The notes: a model not told the origin generated them from the letters alone. A stretch of 64,000 nt of DNA from Mangifera indica (GCF_011075055.1 NC_058151.1:14699800-14763799), one strand, 5' to 3'. Counted from the first letter of the stretch, positions 51,501 through 63,680 are shown. Numbers and translations are program-made.

Positions 51501-53889
51501 CCATAGCTAAAGTATTTAAAATGCATTCTCTAGGAACAGGCCTAAGCTAGGCAGCCTAGTCTTTGGGAAGGTTTCCGCGTAGGTCAAGGAACCAAGAGCC
51601 AATAAACTTTCTTGCCAACACAATACAGCTCCTTTCTCTATTTGTTTCTTCATACAAGTACATATCAAATAAATAATTTTACTAGTGTTGCGTATAGAAA
51701 ACCATTTAAGCATCTACAAAACCTATGTTAGGTGCCAAGGCCTTTTTGACTAATTCATGAACTGTACAAACTAATTAATTTTTAAATTCAAGGGTAAAAG
51801 TAACAATAATATCACCACAACACTTCTGACAAAAGAGGGAGAATAAAGGAAAGTAAAAGGAATGAAAGAGCAGATATATTACTTGCACGATAGGGATTTA
51901 AAGTCCTTAGTTCAATAGACTGATATGACTTTAGATTACAGAACATGTGAATCCATGTGACAACACCAAAGGAAGTGAGAGCAAGAGGCGTAGAGGAGCC
52001 TATGTGGTTAGCCAGTGTGATACCTAGGATAATACCAATAGATTTGCTCACCATTCCTTGTGCTTCGCCCTTAGCAATTACCTAAAATTAATAATTCCTT
52101 TCAGAAAAATATATAGCAGCAAACCAGGGTATTTTAACAAATTCAAGTATTACAAAAAGACATGATTATGTCATGTTGCAAGCAAATTCATTTTCACTAA
52201 CAGAAGAGGCTTCAATGCTTTCTACAGAGGAATAAAAACTAGAATAAATAGCAAGGAAAATGCATTTCACCTCAGCAAAATTTCTTTGCGCTGCAAAACC
52301 AGCATAGAAACAACTCCTTGTTGCAGCCTGTGAATTGATGAATACCAACTTTCAAAAACAGTATATTCTATATCAGATTGATGTGAGAAAGAAAAAAATT
52401 AGGGCATCATTACATTCTCAGTTTCTGAAATTGTTTGGAAAAGCAGAAAAAAATGAACACAATACCAACTTTAGACATCAAAATATCTGAAAATGATCCA
52501 TCACCACATGAAGCTTGTCTAACAAAAATAATCCAATTTCGTCTAAAAGTATCAATGCAAGGAGACAAAGAGATATCATCTAGAATGGTTAATCACAATC
52601 TCCAACCAAGTATAAGCACTTAATTCACTAATTAATTAAAACATGATCAACAACCTCATTACAATTTTTATTTTCCAAATTCAACTGCATTTTTTTTTTA
52701 ATTTTATGGAGGGAAATTTGCCCTTTGTATATAAAGATTGAAAATTTTGAAACAAAGCATATGGATCATAATCCTGTAAGTACTCATAAAAAAGGTTCAC
52801 CTGAATGAGTGCAGCTGCAGAGCGACCAGCTCCAGCAGCCGCACCAATGATAACAAAATAGTGTGGAAAAGCAGGAGTTAGCATCTCCAATCCAAAAGCA
52901 GCATTTTCCAAAAGATCAGCAAACAATCTCCACCCTTTGGGATGAACATCGAAATGCCTTCCAAATTTTGATAACATGATTTTGCTAAGATACCCAATTC
53001 CATCTTTGAGCACCCAATTGATTGCAGCTGCCGTTGGAATAGCCCCTTTCCCCAATCCAACAGCATAAAGCAACGCCTACAAAACACACAATTTCCTAGG
53101 AGATTAACAACATTGGAAATAAATCACATACCACATAAGGAAACAATAATCTAACACGGCCACATAAACAGACTAATAAACTGTGTTAGGAATGTTTCCA
53201 ATAGATTGTTAATTTAAGTAGAAGACCTGAGTGGCGAGAACACCACTAATTTGGCTGGCAACGCCTTGTACGCCTCGCCAAAGAGAGTAGTCCAAGTAAT
53301 CGCTGGTAACACTATTAGGAAAACCTTCGGGGAGCATCAGCTGCATCATGAGGTCCCTGCACCGACACCATAAATCTCCAACAGATAACATAGGTGATAA
53401 TGAAGCTTCACTTGCAGTTTCATTTGTAACAACGAATGCATCTTTTGAAAAATCAGGGATGACTCTTGTCCACTTGCTTCCCTTGACTTCCCAAACAGCG
53501 TCGTTGTCTTCATCTTGAGTTCTTGCTAGTGCAGTAGCCAATTGGAAGTGACAGAAACAGCACAAAAGGGAAGATATGAAGAAGAGAAATTGATAAAAAG
53601 ATTCCGAAGAATCATCTCCATCGTGCCACCACCACCAAGAATTACTATTATTATTACTGTTATTGTTGTTATTGTTATTGTTGTTGTTCCAACCGCCGTA
53701 ATCGATGCCGTCATTGGTTAAGCGGGGATGAAAATGAAACTTGTTAAACGGTAAGGAGTTGATGGTACGATGTTTAGGGTGTGAAGGAAGCAGGAGAGGT
53801 ATGGTTGGTGAGGTTCTGTTAGTGAGTGATACTATTGGGGTGGAAACCAAAGTTCCAGAAAGGAACAAGGGCCTGCTAGCGCAACCCAT
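48530..53889 (-). CDS. RUS1: Root UVB sensitive 1-like protein (DUF647 / RUS family), plastid
   Basis: RUS1 works with RUS2 in UV-B response and early seedling growth, linked to vitamin B6 homeostasis. Seven exons: 53889-53227, 53076-52801, 52327-52271, 52081-51883, 51026-50911, 49688-49512 and 48814-48530, in frame to 590 residues. The start is [20 protein letters not shown], a transit-peptide-like Ser/Thr/Pro-rich region. Next come a poly-Asn tract and [12 protein letters not shown]647 follows: [60 protein letters not shown], then [19 protein letters not shown] and [20 protein letters not shown]. The C-terminal part ends with [20 protein letters not shown] and LGSLTSS. Intron 5 is large (about 1.2 kb). 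Intact. Confidence 0.93.
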
Positions 53890-54013
53890 TTTCTTCTATG
53901 TCACCACCATGCTCTCTACTCTCCACAAGAAAACACGTCAAAAACCACAGCCGAACGGCTCCAGTGCCTTTTCTTTTGACTCAGTGCTGAACATCACTCG
54001 ACTGCGCAACTAA

Positions 54014-54912
54014 TAAGGTATAATTAAGTTTGTTGAACCAGCCACAAGTGGAAACGACCAATTGAAAAACTAGGGGATATTCTTTTGAATACCCACATAT
54101 TATTACAATTCTACATGCCGCCCTGAGGTTTGGGATAAATGAATCCTAACTTAGGGGTTTTTTGGTATTTCATTTTTTGAGAAGGGTGTCTTTACCCTCC
54201 CAGGAATTTTTGTAAGCCGAAAAGTTTTTTCTTCTTTAAAAGCTTTTTGTTTCATTTTCAGTAACTTTTTCTTTTCTTCGATTAACCATCGATGCTGTAC
54301 TGTCCCAGATACAGCCTCTTGCACACAAGAAAGCCCAAATTTGGTCTCCCACAACCATAGACAAGACCATGAGTGTTTGGATTGGCCTCATCACAGGCAA
54401 GAAACCAGAGTTTATAGATAAATTCAAATCAGTTCAAATTGGAGTTCAACTCACTAAAGTTGGTAATAGTTTATCAAAGTAAATGAATTTATCAACAACT
54501 TTCACATGACTTGATCAAGTTGAATGGCTCAAATCGATCTCAAGCAAAGACTACTCTTGTGGTAGCTCAATTTGTTTGAGCCATTTGCAGAAATGACTAT
54601 CTGCCAGAATAACATGACAGAACAAAAGTATCTATTTGCAAATATTGGCATATTTATATGTGGTTAAATTGATGTGAAGATCTAGATGGAAATAAAGGCA
54701 TTAGTCACCCTAGTTCAAAGTGGATTTTGAAGTAGCTAAAAGGTGGAAATGTCTTTCTCATTATAAAACCCGAGCTTCTGCTTAAGAAAACAGCAACTCA
54801 AAGAGGTTGATGTGAAGAGCATAATCGAAAGTCGGTTAGAAGTCAAAACAACATGAGTTTTATCCATTCTACAGAGAGAGAGAGAGAGAAAACGAATTAT
54901 CTACAAATGAAG
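54014..54912. other. Spacer between RUS1 promoter and the SirB1-like gene end
   Basis: No supported gene. There is a short (GA)n run at about 54871-54889. Small antisense frames at 54151-54427 show no family signature. Confidence 0.45.
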
Positions 54913-57900
54913 TCATGGAACTGTCAACTGGCTTGCCAAAGACTTCCATGATGATTCAAGGCGCAACAAATGCAATTTCTCAACAAATGGTTCTAGAACT
55001 TCTGCTTCTTCTTCTGGGGCAAATGCCATGCAAATGCTAAGCTCTTGCACTGCCTCTCCATACTCCCTGCCATTTACCATCATACTTTATTTTTCAATCA
55101 ACCTAATGAACTCAAACCTACGCAAACAAGTAAAAATTCCAGAATTCAAACCTATTATAATACAACATCATGCCATGGTCTCTCCTCAAAGCCCAATTAT
55201 GTGGCTGCAGAATCAACAATCTTTCTGAAGCCATGATAGCAAGCCTGCAAAAGAACATTCTGTTAAACTTTCTATAAATAAAATAGGTCTTTTAGATATT
55301 ATAAAAACTGGAGTCCTGCACATAATCATTAGTTGCCAAATTAACCTCAGTAGAATTGACTGTTTCATCTTTACAAGGCTTATTGCAGTATCTGTACTCC
55401 ATATTGTGCCATCAAATATTAGAAGAGCAAACTATAGCTTATCCCAAAGTTTTCTTTTCAATAGATTCTAACAAATTAATTTTAAAAGGCAACTTTTCAG
55501 AGAATTAGTATTAAATCTTGCTTAAGCTAAACAGGTTTTATAGAGCTTATTGATTTACATTGCAGTGAGAACTCATCTTTCATATCAGATCAACTGATTT
55601 TGAGGAGGTGCCTCCCTTCCAATCTATTCCATATTCGACATAGCTTTATGCTTCTTAAATATAGTGTATGAATTAGGGTCATCATCATTGCAGTCATAGG
55701 GAATATATATATTTTTCTTTTTTAACCCAGAAATAATCACTGATTTCTAAACAGACAACAAATGCATATCACATAGCAAACTTTACAACACACATAACAT
55801 TTGCCAATAAGCACACAAGTCTGCAATGATGCGAAAAATTAAACATCAATAGTCTGTTATGCAATTAAAATCCTTCTTTCTTTAGAAAGACACTCAGAAA
55901 CGGAGAAAATGTCAACGATATAGTGATTCCAAGAGAATCATGTTGACCCCAGTAATATTCAATAACAATGTATATAGGTTCCTCATTTTAAGAAGAAATT
56001 CACTTAGCACCAGATAGTAAAAATAATCGAGCATCTATATCAATGGCAGACCGATAAACCATAAATTTATATTAGGGCAAACACTTCATAAGAAGCAGCT
56101 GAATACATTTTCTGCTGGAAGTAATTTTAATTTTAAAAAAAAATTAGATAAATTTACTGATCATCCTAGTAATGGAAATAGGTTACATATAAGAATTTAT
56201 GAGATATATCAGAAAAATAATAGGAAAAACTAACAAAGTAATAAATACAGGGGGGTACATATCCAATACAGTGCTAAAATATCAGGAAATTTTAAAAATA
56301 ATAAAAAGTTGTGAGAAGCATGTGCCCGCTTTGTTTTTCTGCAGTTTCAACACTGATCTATATCAAATATCTGACTACTCACAAAGGACAACCTACTTTC
56401 AATTTCATTGGTCCACAAAATGAAAATTATTTAAACATTATATGCTAATGTCTCTCCATAAGGGCAAACTGCAAGGTGTGTGCAAATCGTTACAAAATGA
56501 CCAAACATTGAAAGAGGGTTTGCAAATTATTATCAAACAATAAGTTTGTATGCTAGATTATAGCTCACAGAGAGGCTTGAACAATATGAAAACAGATTTA
56601 TTAATGATGACATCAAGCTGCAGCATTTTAATAGTGCCAAAGATTCTCTCATGTGACAGCATAACCAGAATTTAAACATTACGTATTCCAGTGTCATTCA
56701 AAATAAGAGAAAACTTCAATCTTCAGCTTCATATGTGAAAATTGGTTCTTTTAAAAAGAAGTTTGAAACAGTAAATTGTTACAGAAGAACAGATAAAGAG
56801 TTGACACACTTTAATTTTAAAACCTCAGCATTCATAAGCTGAATGTTAAAACTTTAAACATGACACTTTATGCACAATGGCCATTTTCTCTAGTACTGAA
56901 CTTACTAGACCAATATCATGGACTAATCTTCATCGGTCACAACAATTCTCATGTCAATTTGGCATAGGTAAACAGCATAAAAAGCATGGACTTTACAAAT
57001 TCGAGCCAGCACAGTTGTGGAACAACCTAGAAAAAGGCAACTAATACCCGAAAATGCTTCAGAGATTTACCTGAGATCCTGAGGCCGCAGCAGAGGAAAA
57101 TTTGAGTTATTGATCTTGTTAAGTTTGTCATTAGCATCATGAACATGCCTAAGTGGAGAAGTCAGCATCAAGCCATGGCTCGATCTAGAAGAACGTTTCC
57201 AATGAAGCCTCTGCAGTTCATTACTTTTCCTTCAGATTATTGGTGTCAAATTCAAAAATCATACTAGGGCACAAATACAATTGATAAGAGTAACCAAATC
57301 ATGTGTCAATTAAAAGAATTATATATTATATCGGCTGGATTAGAACTTACAATCATATTGGCAAGAGCAATTCCAATAATGTCTCGCTTCGTAGCTATTT
57401 CAAGCCCTAAAAGTGAATTACCAGTTAAATCTGATGCCATTGATCTAGGGTCCTCCACGCATTTTCCATTGACAATTGCAAACAAGCTGTGTCCTGAAAT
57501 TACTTTGAACAGCTCCTAGAGACAGAAAAGGTTAAATTGAATGAGTCCAAATCCAAGCCACCTTATAGCAAATAGAATAAAAGATAAAACTTCAGGCTCT
57601 ACAGGAAAACGTTGGCTTTCCAACTGGGTATATAACACAAACAAGAAAAGACATCAACATTGCAATATAAAAAATAGGCATTGGCAAGTCTGCACAATCA
57701 AATCTTGCAAGATTAAAGCACCTCTGGGTACCCTGTTTGAGGCCATATCAAAAAATCTTCCCCAACTCGAGATCCCACAATAGTCAGGCCAAGTCGTCGA
57801 CAAACTTCAATGTAGATTATGCTAAGCAAAATTGCTGTCAGCAAGGAAATTATATCATCAGCAATCTGATCTATACAGAGAAATAAAGGGAAGATGGCAA

Positions 57901-58736
57901 AAATGCATTAAAGCAAACCGCTATTGATTTAAAAAATAAGCACTATACCACTGCCACGTCCAGAGCTTAGTACAGAGTGTAGGTACGAGTACTTTGAATC
58001 AACAAGAATAGGTGACCTTTTGAAGCCTCTAAACTCAAAAAGAACTACATTCACTGCTTCCAGAACAGCAACCAAATGGCAACCAATGTCTCTATAAACT
58101 AGTTCTGCTTCGACTTCCTTGGCAATAGTATCCAACACACTTATCCACTCAGATATACTCTTTCCAGCCAAAGGCATCTGGTCCACGTGTTTCCAGTCCT
58201 TGGAATCAGCTGGGACCGACACATTTTTCCTCTCATTCATCATTGAACGAGCATCCATTTCTTGATTGTAAGCTATAAAGGCCTCATCTTCAGCAGCAAT
58301 GTAGAGCAAAGCCTGCAATATGATATAATATAAGAAATAGAATCTCGAAACAAAAGAAATATATACATTGATGTGACAAATATACACCTTTGCGAGAGAG
58401 ATGTCTTTGTCCTTAGATTGAAAGGAGATTTCTTGAGTGAACTTTTGTCTTGCAGTCTTAAGAGCCTGATAATTGTTGTAGTAGCACAATAAATGAGATG
58501 TATGAAGAAACCATAGTGAAATTAAAACTAGTAACTGTTGATAATTGTTGCATATCCACAATATCATTTTGGTTACAAATCAAATCGACCTCCTGGTAAA
58601 TATGGTGAGGGGACGAGTCATTGGTTAGCTGATTGCTAAAGAGAGGGTAAGCAGAAGCCGGTGAAGCTGAAGTAGTCGAAAACGGAGGGAAATGTGCCCT
58701 ACTCCTACTCCTCGACCTCCTCCTCCTCATCATCAT
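54913..58736 (-). CDS. SirB1 N-terminal / transglutaminase-like domain protein, probably plastid
   Basis: Plant protein with the transglutaminase-like fold named after bacterial SirB1, followed by a TPR-like C-terminus; its biochemical role is unknown to me. Eight exons: 58736-58590, 58465-58388, 58312-57949, 57834-57722, 57515-57351, 57210-57071, 55244-55152 and 55066-54913. They join in frame to 417 residues. The N-terminus is MMMRRRRSRSRSRAHFPPFS, basic and Ser-rich like a transit peptide. Landmarks: ALLYIAAEDEAFIAYNQEMD, CHLVAVLEAVNVVLFEFRGF, the SirB1-like ILLSIIYIEVCRRLGLTIVG, GEDFLIWPQTG, SGHSLFAIVNGKCVEDPRSM, and the tail QPHNWALRRDHGMMLYYNRE with LSICMAFAPEEEAEVLEPFV. Intron 6 is 1.8 kb. 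ATG-led segments at 58794-58860 and 58971-59013, both ending at GT donors, may be further 5' exons, so the start is uncertain. Confidence 0.88.
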
Positions 58737-59143
58737 CACCGTTGGTTTCGATTTGTTGTTCTTGTTATTCCAACAACAAGGACGTTGATCATGATCATAC
58801 CTGATGATCGTAAAGAATAAATGGATATTGGGGGTTGTCTACCACAAATCCTTCTTCCATTTCTAATTATATACTAAATTACATTTTACAAAATCTAAAC
58901 ATATGAAATACCTACTCATCATAGCATTTATTGAATTAATCAGTTAATTAATAAATTGTACCTGTTGGAGATGAACTGATGATCATAGAAACCGCAGTAG
59001 ATTGCCATAGTCGCTGACGTGGCTGCCGGGAAACTAATACTAATGTTAATCTTGGCGAGGGGAAATAATGTACACATAAGAAAAAGAAAAGAAAATGAGA
59101 ATTGATTTACAAAAAGAAAAAAAAAAAAGATATTGATGAATGA

Positions 59144-59572
59144 TCAGGCGTCTTCTGCAATAAAGAAAGCAAAAGAAGACGCAACGTTCATGATATTGCA
59201 ATAAGAGGATGGTTTGAACATGAAATTTTCCAGAATAATATTGGGCTTTGAGAAGGTAGTTCCACAACACAAGATAAACGATGATGATCTTGATCTTGAA
59301 CAAAAATGAAAATTGTAACAGCAAGAATAAGAAGAGCTATCAAGGGAGAAACAAGAATTCCCAAATTCCATAATAAAATTCATAACCCAATACACCCACA
59401 GAATAAACCGATTACATATAAAAATAAAGGAGTTTGTAATAGGTAATGGCTCCTCTCCTTCTCCACCTGATTTGACAACAACCCTGGTTTTGTGTACTGT
59501 AATGTAGAAGATTGAGGCAAAGTAGATTAGATGGTAATAGGTTTCCAATTTGGAATCCACTATCAATCCCAC
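59144..59572 (-). other. 142-codon open frame, doubtful
   Basis: Starts MGLIVDSKLETYYHLIYFAS and is rich in Cys, Ser and Phe. No recognisable domain, no splice context, no partner gene. It lies just upstream of the SirB1-like gene and may be leader or promoter sequence. Listed only because it is the longest unexplained frame here. Confidence 0.15.
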
Positions 59573-59749
59573 TTCCTCATTATTTATATATACTTGTTTT
59601 TTTATGAAGTCATTTTTAACTCTTATCCTTTTCTTTGTACTTTATGGGATTGTGTTTTTTTTCTTTTTCATTATTAATCAATTTATTACACCATGCTGTG
59701 CAGCTGTGCTGGTGTCTGAACTAATTTCTAACTAACGCTTAAAAGGAAA

Positions 59750-61372
59750 GAAATGGGATGCTACCAAATTTAAGCATTCAGTTATTCAGGTTGAATTAAA
59801 AGTGAAAAATTTGATGAAAAGATATATCAAGAAAGAGGAAGAAAGGGGATGGATAATGTCCCGTGGATGATGATGAAATGGCTGTAATTTGATTGATTAG
59901 TCTGGTAATGGAAGGCCCACCTGAGGTGATGAATCTCCCCCCTATATTTTGGATCATTTCAAATTCGGACCCCAACTATCCCCTGCCACAGTACCTGGAT
60001 AGGATGGGATCGGATCTGATCGGATCATTGTCACGTCAATTTTCTAAATATTAAAATAAAACAACATCCATTTGCATTATTGACTGATTTTCTACTCTTT
60101 TGCTTTTTGTATTCTACTGGATAACATCTCTCATCATCAGCCATCATCATTCATAATGTCATTTACTAACAGTCAGCCAAAAACCTCTTATTTTTAATGG
60201 ATTTTAAATTTATTCTAATAAAAAAATATTGACTAATTTTATGAAAATAATAATTATTTAAATTATTTTACATAAAACCTCAAAGTAATAAAATATAACC
60301 AAAAAAATTGTCATTGCATAGTAATTAAACATAACAATGAATAATATATTAATCTTTTTTCCTATTTTAAACCTTAAGATCTGGTTAATTTCTCAAATTT
60401 TCCCATGTTTCCTTTCCTAAGATTTGCAATCCATAGATGGAATTAACAATAGTTTACAGATTACCGACCATATTTATAAGGAAGCCACTTTTTTCTTATT
60501 CATATGTTAATTTAAACATCTTCTCATTATGGTTTACTAAATGTATATATAAAATTACCTTATTTTTCAACACGGCCTTGTGTAAAGTTAAGCCTGATGA
60601 CACAGATTATATAAGCTCTCACCATTGAACCTTTGCTTCTAGCTCACTCGCATTATAATTAAGGACAATCCGATTGCTACAAGCTTTCAAATGAGCATCT
60701 TGAAAATTCCCTATACTGAATTATTTTTTTTGGGTTGTTGTTCAGTTTTTAGAGAATATTTCACCTTGAAGTACCATAAATCAAAAACGTTAAATTTGGA
60801 CTTGAATGAACACATTAAACAGAGAAATAATTAAATATATTTTGGTAGACGTACTTAAGGGATATTAATTAAATCAACTATTTTTTTTCCCCTTATACAA
60901 TATAGTAATCTTTTTTGCCATTACACATATCTAACCACATAAGTGTTACATTACGCAGCTAAAGAGAAAGAAGAATTTTCCATTCATCGGTTAGAGAAAG
61001 AGGTCATCGAGGAGACTATTACCACGCAAAGATGGACATTATCATCGGAGGAGAGGTAGGCTTTTGAACCATCCTTCCCTACTGCATCTATCTTCTGTGA
61101 AAGCAATTGATATTTGCTTTGTGTGTGTGTATATATAAGAAGATTAAGTATATGAATGCATACGTGAATTTGGAATTAATTAAGCAGTGATGATAGGTTG
61201 CAATATAATTGTTGAAATAATCGTTGTATGAATTGATGGAGTGTGATTTGGTGGTTAGACATGCAAAGAAAGAAAAAAAAAAAAACAGTAAATTGTTTCT
61301 AGAAAAAAAAAACGTGCGCTGTCTATATGTCTTATTGCCATAATTTTCTATGATTATGATTGTTGTATGTAT
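59750..61372. other. Intergenic AT-rich DNA
   Basis: No gene supported. At 61032-61055 a short ATG frame (MDIIIGGE) is followed by a GTAGGC donor-like site and could be a first exon, but nothing downstream confirms it. Confidence 0.35.
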
Positions 61373-61381
61373 GTGTATGAC
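61373..61381. repeat. Probable target site duplication, left copy
   Basis: GTGTATGAC, compared with GTGTATGAT at 63672-63680 (8 of 9 identical). If the termini are taken as CGGG...CCCG instead, the duplication is a perfect 7-mer, TGTATGA. Confidence 0.7.
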
Positions 61382-61929
61382 GGGATATTAATTAAAATAG
61401 GCAGCCGCATTCCCGTCTAAACCTTTTTCGGCAACAATTTTTAGATTTTACCTTTTTAAATTGTTGTTTTCATTCCAAAAATACCCTTCGTCTAATTTTT
61501 CATTTTACCGTAGTATTTCCCCGATTATTTGCTTTCCTTTCACGAAAAGCATTAAGATTAAACTACCGTAATATTTATAAATTAAAAAACAGATTAATAT
61601 TTTATAAAATAATTTATTGTTATATATAAAAAATATTACGTTTTTCTCTAAATTATCTGTAATGAATAAAATTTATAAATTAAAAAATAGATTAATATTT
61701 TATAAAATAATTGATTGTTATATATCGAAAATGTTAAGTTCTTTTCTAAATTATTTGTAATGAATAAAATTTATAAATTGAAAAACATATTAATTTTTAT
61801 AAAATAATTGATTCTCTTATATAGAAAAAAAATGCATATATCGAAAACGGTATGTTTTCCTTGAAACGGTGCGTTTTCTTGTGGAAAGGGGTGTGGGTGT
61901 GGGAATATGAAAACGGGTGCGAAAATTTC

Positions 61930-62400
61930 GGAAAGGGTGTGTGGACGGTGCGGCAGCTTCTGAAAGGGTGTGGCAATTGCGGAAAGGGTGCGGCAGTTTC
62001 TGAAAGGGTGTGGGAATTGTTGAAAGGGTGTGGCAATTTTTGAAAGGGTGCGGCAATTGCGGAAAGGGTGCGACAGCTTCTGAAAGGGTGCAACAGTTTT
62101 TGAAAGGTGCGACAATTACGGAAAAGGTGCGACAGTTTCTGAAAGGATGCGACAGTTTCTGTAAGGGTGCAGCAACTTCTGTAAGCGTGCAGAAAGGGTG
62201 CGGCAGCTTCTGAAAGGGTGCGACAGTTTCTTAAAGGGTGCGACAGTTTCTGAAAGAGTGCCACAATTGCGAAAAGGGTGTGACAACTTCTAAAAGGGTG
62301 CAGAAGCTTCTGAAAGGGTGCGACAAGCGTGGCGGGTGCGTAAAAGGGTACGATAATTTTTGAAAGGGTGCGACAATTTCTGAAAGGGTGCGTGGAACTG
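61930..62400. repeat. 20-bp minisatellite, left arm (about 20 copies)
   Basis: Variants of GAAAGGGTGCGACAGTTTCT in tandem. The last 10 bases alternate among CAGTTTCT-, CAATTGCG- and CAGCTTCT-type endings. A few units are 19 or 11 bp, and one spot near 62320-62345 is rearranged (GCGTGGCGGGTGCG). Confidence 0.95.
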
Positions 62401-62410
62401 TGCGGCAACT

Positions 62411-62470
62411 CACTACGTGAAATATATATTAATATATTATATATTAATATATAATATTTATATAATATAA
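62411..62470. repeat. AT-only palindromic stretch, left
   Basis: Built of ATATATTAATATATTATA words that can form nested hairpins; its counterpart is at 62810-62880. Confidence 0.8.
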
Positions 62471-62489
62471 CAAAGGGTGCGAAAATCTT

Positions 62490-62760
62490 GTAAGGGGTGC
62501 GGGTGTGGGTGCGCGCACGCGCGCTGGTGCGTGGGTGCGGTGCTGTGTGGAGGCGGGCTCGCTGGTGCTGCGTGCATGTGGGTGCGGGGGCGCCCACAAG
62601 CACGCACTAGCGCGCGTGCGCCTGCACGCACAAGCGCGTGTGCGCGCCCGCACGCACGGACGCACCAGCGCGTGCCGCACCCACGCACCAGCGCGCACCC
62701 GCACCCGCACTCAGCGCGCGCACGCCCGCTCGCACGCACACGCACCCCTTACCAAAGTCC
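62490..62760. repeat. GC-rich alternating purine-pyrimidine core
   Basis: Dense GCGCGCACGCGCGC, GTGCGTGGGTGCG and CACGCACCAGCGCG words in an otherwise AT-rich region. The alternating GC/GT pattern is favourable for Z-DNA, and the two halves are partly inverted. Confidence 0.85.
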
Positions 62761-62809
62761 CACACCCTTAACCAAATTCCCGCACCCTTTTACAAGATTT
62801 CCGCACCCT

Positions 62810-62882
62810 TTGTTATATTATATAATATATTATATTATATTAATATATAATAATATAATATTATATTAATATATATTCCATA
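62810..62882. repeat. AT-only palindromic stretch, right
   Basis: TATATTAATATATAATAATA-type words, the inverted partner of 62411-62470. Confidence 0.8.
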
Positions 62883-62894
62883 TAGTGAGTTGCC

Positions 62895-63120
62895 GCACAG
62901 TTCCACACACCCTTTCAGCAAATGTCGCACCCTTTTTTCACACCCTTACAGAAGCTGCCGCACCTTTTTCGCAATTGCCGCACCTTTCAGAAACTGTCGC
63001 ACCCTTTCAGAAACTGTCGCACCCTTTTAGAAGCTGTCGCACCTTTTCCGCAATTGTCGCACTCTTTCAGAAATTGTCGCACCCTTTCCGCAATTACTGC
63101 ACTGTCCACGCACCTTTTCC
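62895..63120. repeat. 20-bp minisatellite, right arm (about 10 copies, inverted)
   Basis: Reverse-complement units (AGAAACTGTCGCACCCTTTC) of the left-arm repeat. The right array is about half as long as the left, so the arms have changed copy number independently. Confidence 0.95.
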
Positions 63121-63671
63121 GAAATTCCTGCACCCGTTTCCATATTCCCGCACCCACACCCCTTTCCACAAGAAAACACACCGTTTCAAGGAAAACATAC
63201 CATTTTTGATATATGCATTGTTTTCTATATAAAAAAATCAATTATTTTATAAAAATTAATATGTTTTTCAATTTATAAATTTTATTCATTACAGATAATT
63301 TAGAAAAGAACTTAACATTTTCGATATATAACAATCAGTTATTTTATAAAATATTAATCTATTTTTTAATTTATAAATTTTATTCATTATAGATAATTTA
63401 GAGAAAAACGTAATATTTTTTATATATAAGAATAAATTATTTTATAAAATATTAATCTGTTTTTTAATTTATAAATATTACGGTAGTTTAATCTTAATGC
63501 TTTTCGTAAAAGGAAAGCAAATAATCGAGAAAATGCTACGGTAAAGTGAGAAATTAGACGAAGGGTATTTCTGGAATGAAAACAACGGTTTGCTTAAAAA
63601 GGTAAAATGTAAAAATTGTTGCCAGAAAAGGTTTAGGCGGGAATGCGACTACGTATTTTAATTAATATCCC

Positions 63672-63680
63672 GTGTATGAT
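63672..63680. repeat. Probable target site duplication, right copy
   Basis: GTGTATGAT; see the left copy at 61373-61381. Confidence 0.7.

Larger units (their letters stand above)
61382..63671. mobile_element. Foldback (long-TIR) transposable element, 2.29 kb, probably MULE-like
   Basis: The two ends are long inverted repeats: left from GGGATATTAATTAAAATAGG (61382) to about 61960, right from about 63095 to ATTAATATCCC (63671). They agree at most positions, including CGTCTAA, AAAGCATTAAGATTAAACTA, CCGTAATATTTATAAATTAA and GTATGTTTTCCTTGAAACGG. Moving inward, each side has a 20-bp minisatellite, then an AT-only palindromic stretch, and the centre is GC-rich. No transposase is encoded. The GGG start and the approximately 9-bp flanking duplication resemble the MULE at 24230-27557. 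Confidence 0.85.

Noticed and set aside
62444..62869. Several overlapping Arg/Ala/His-rich open frames in the GC core
   Set aside because: They arise from GC-rich low-complexity repeats on both strands of the foldback element; no codon bias or domain.
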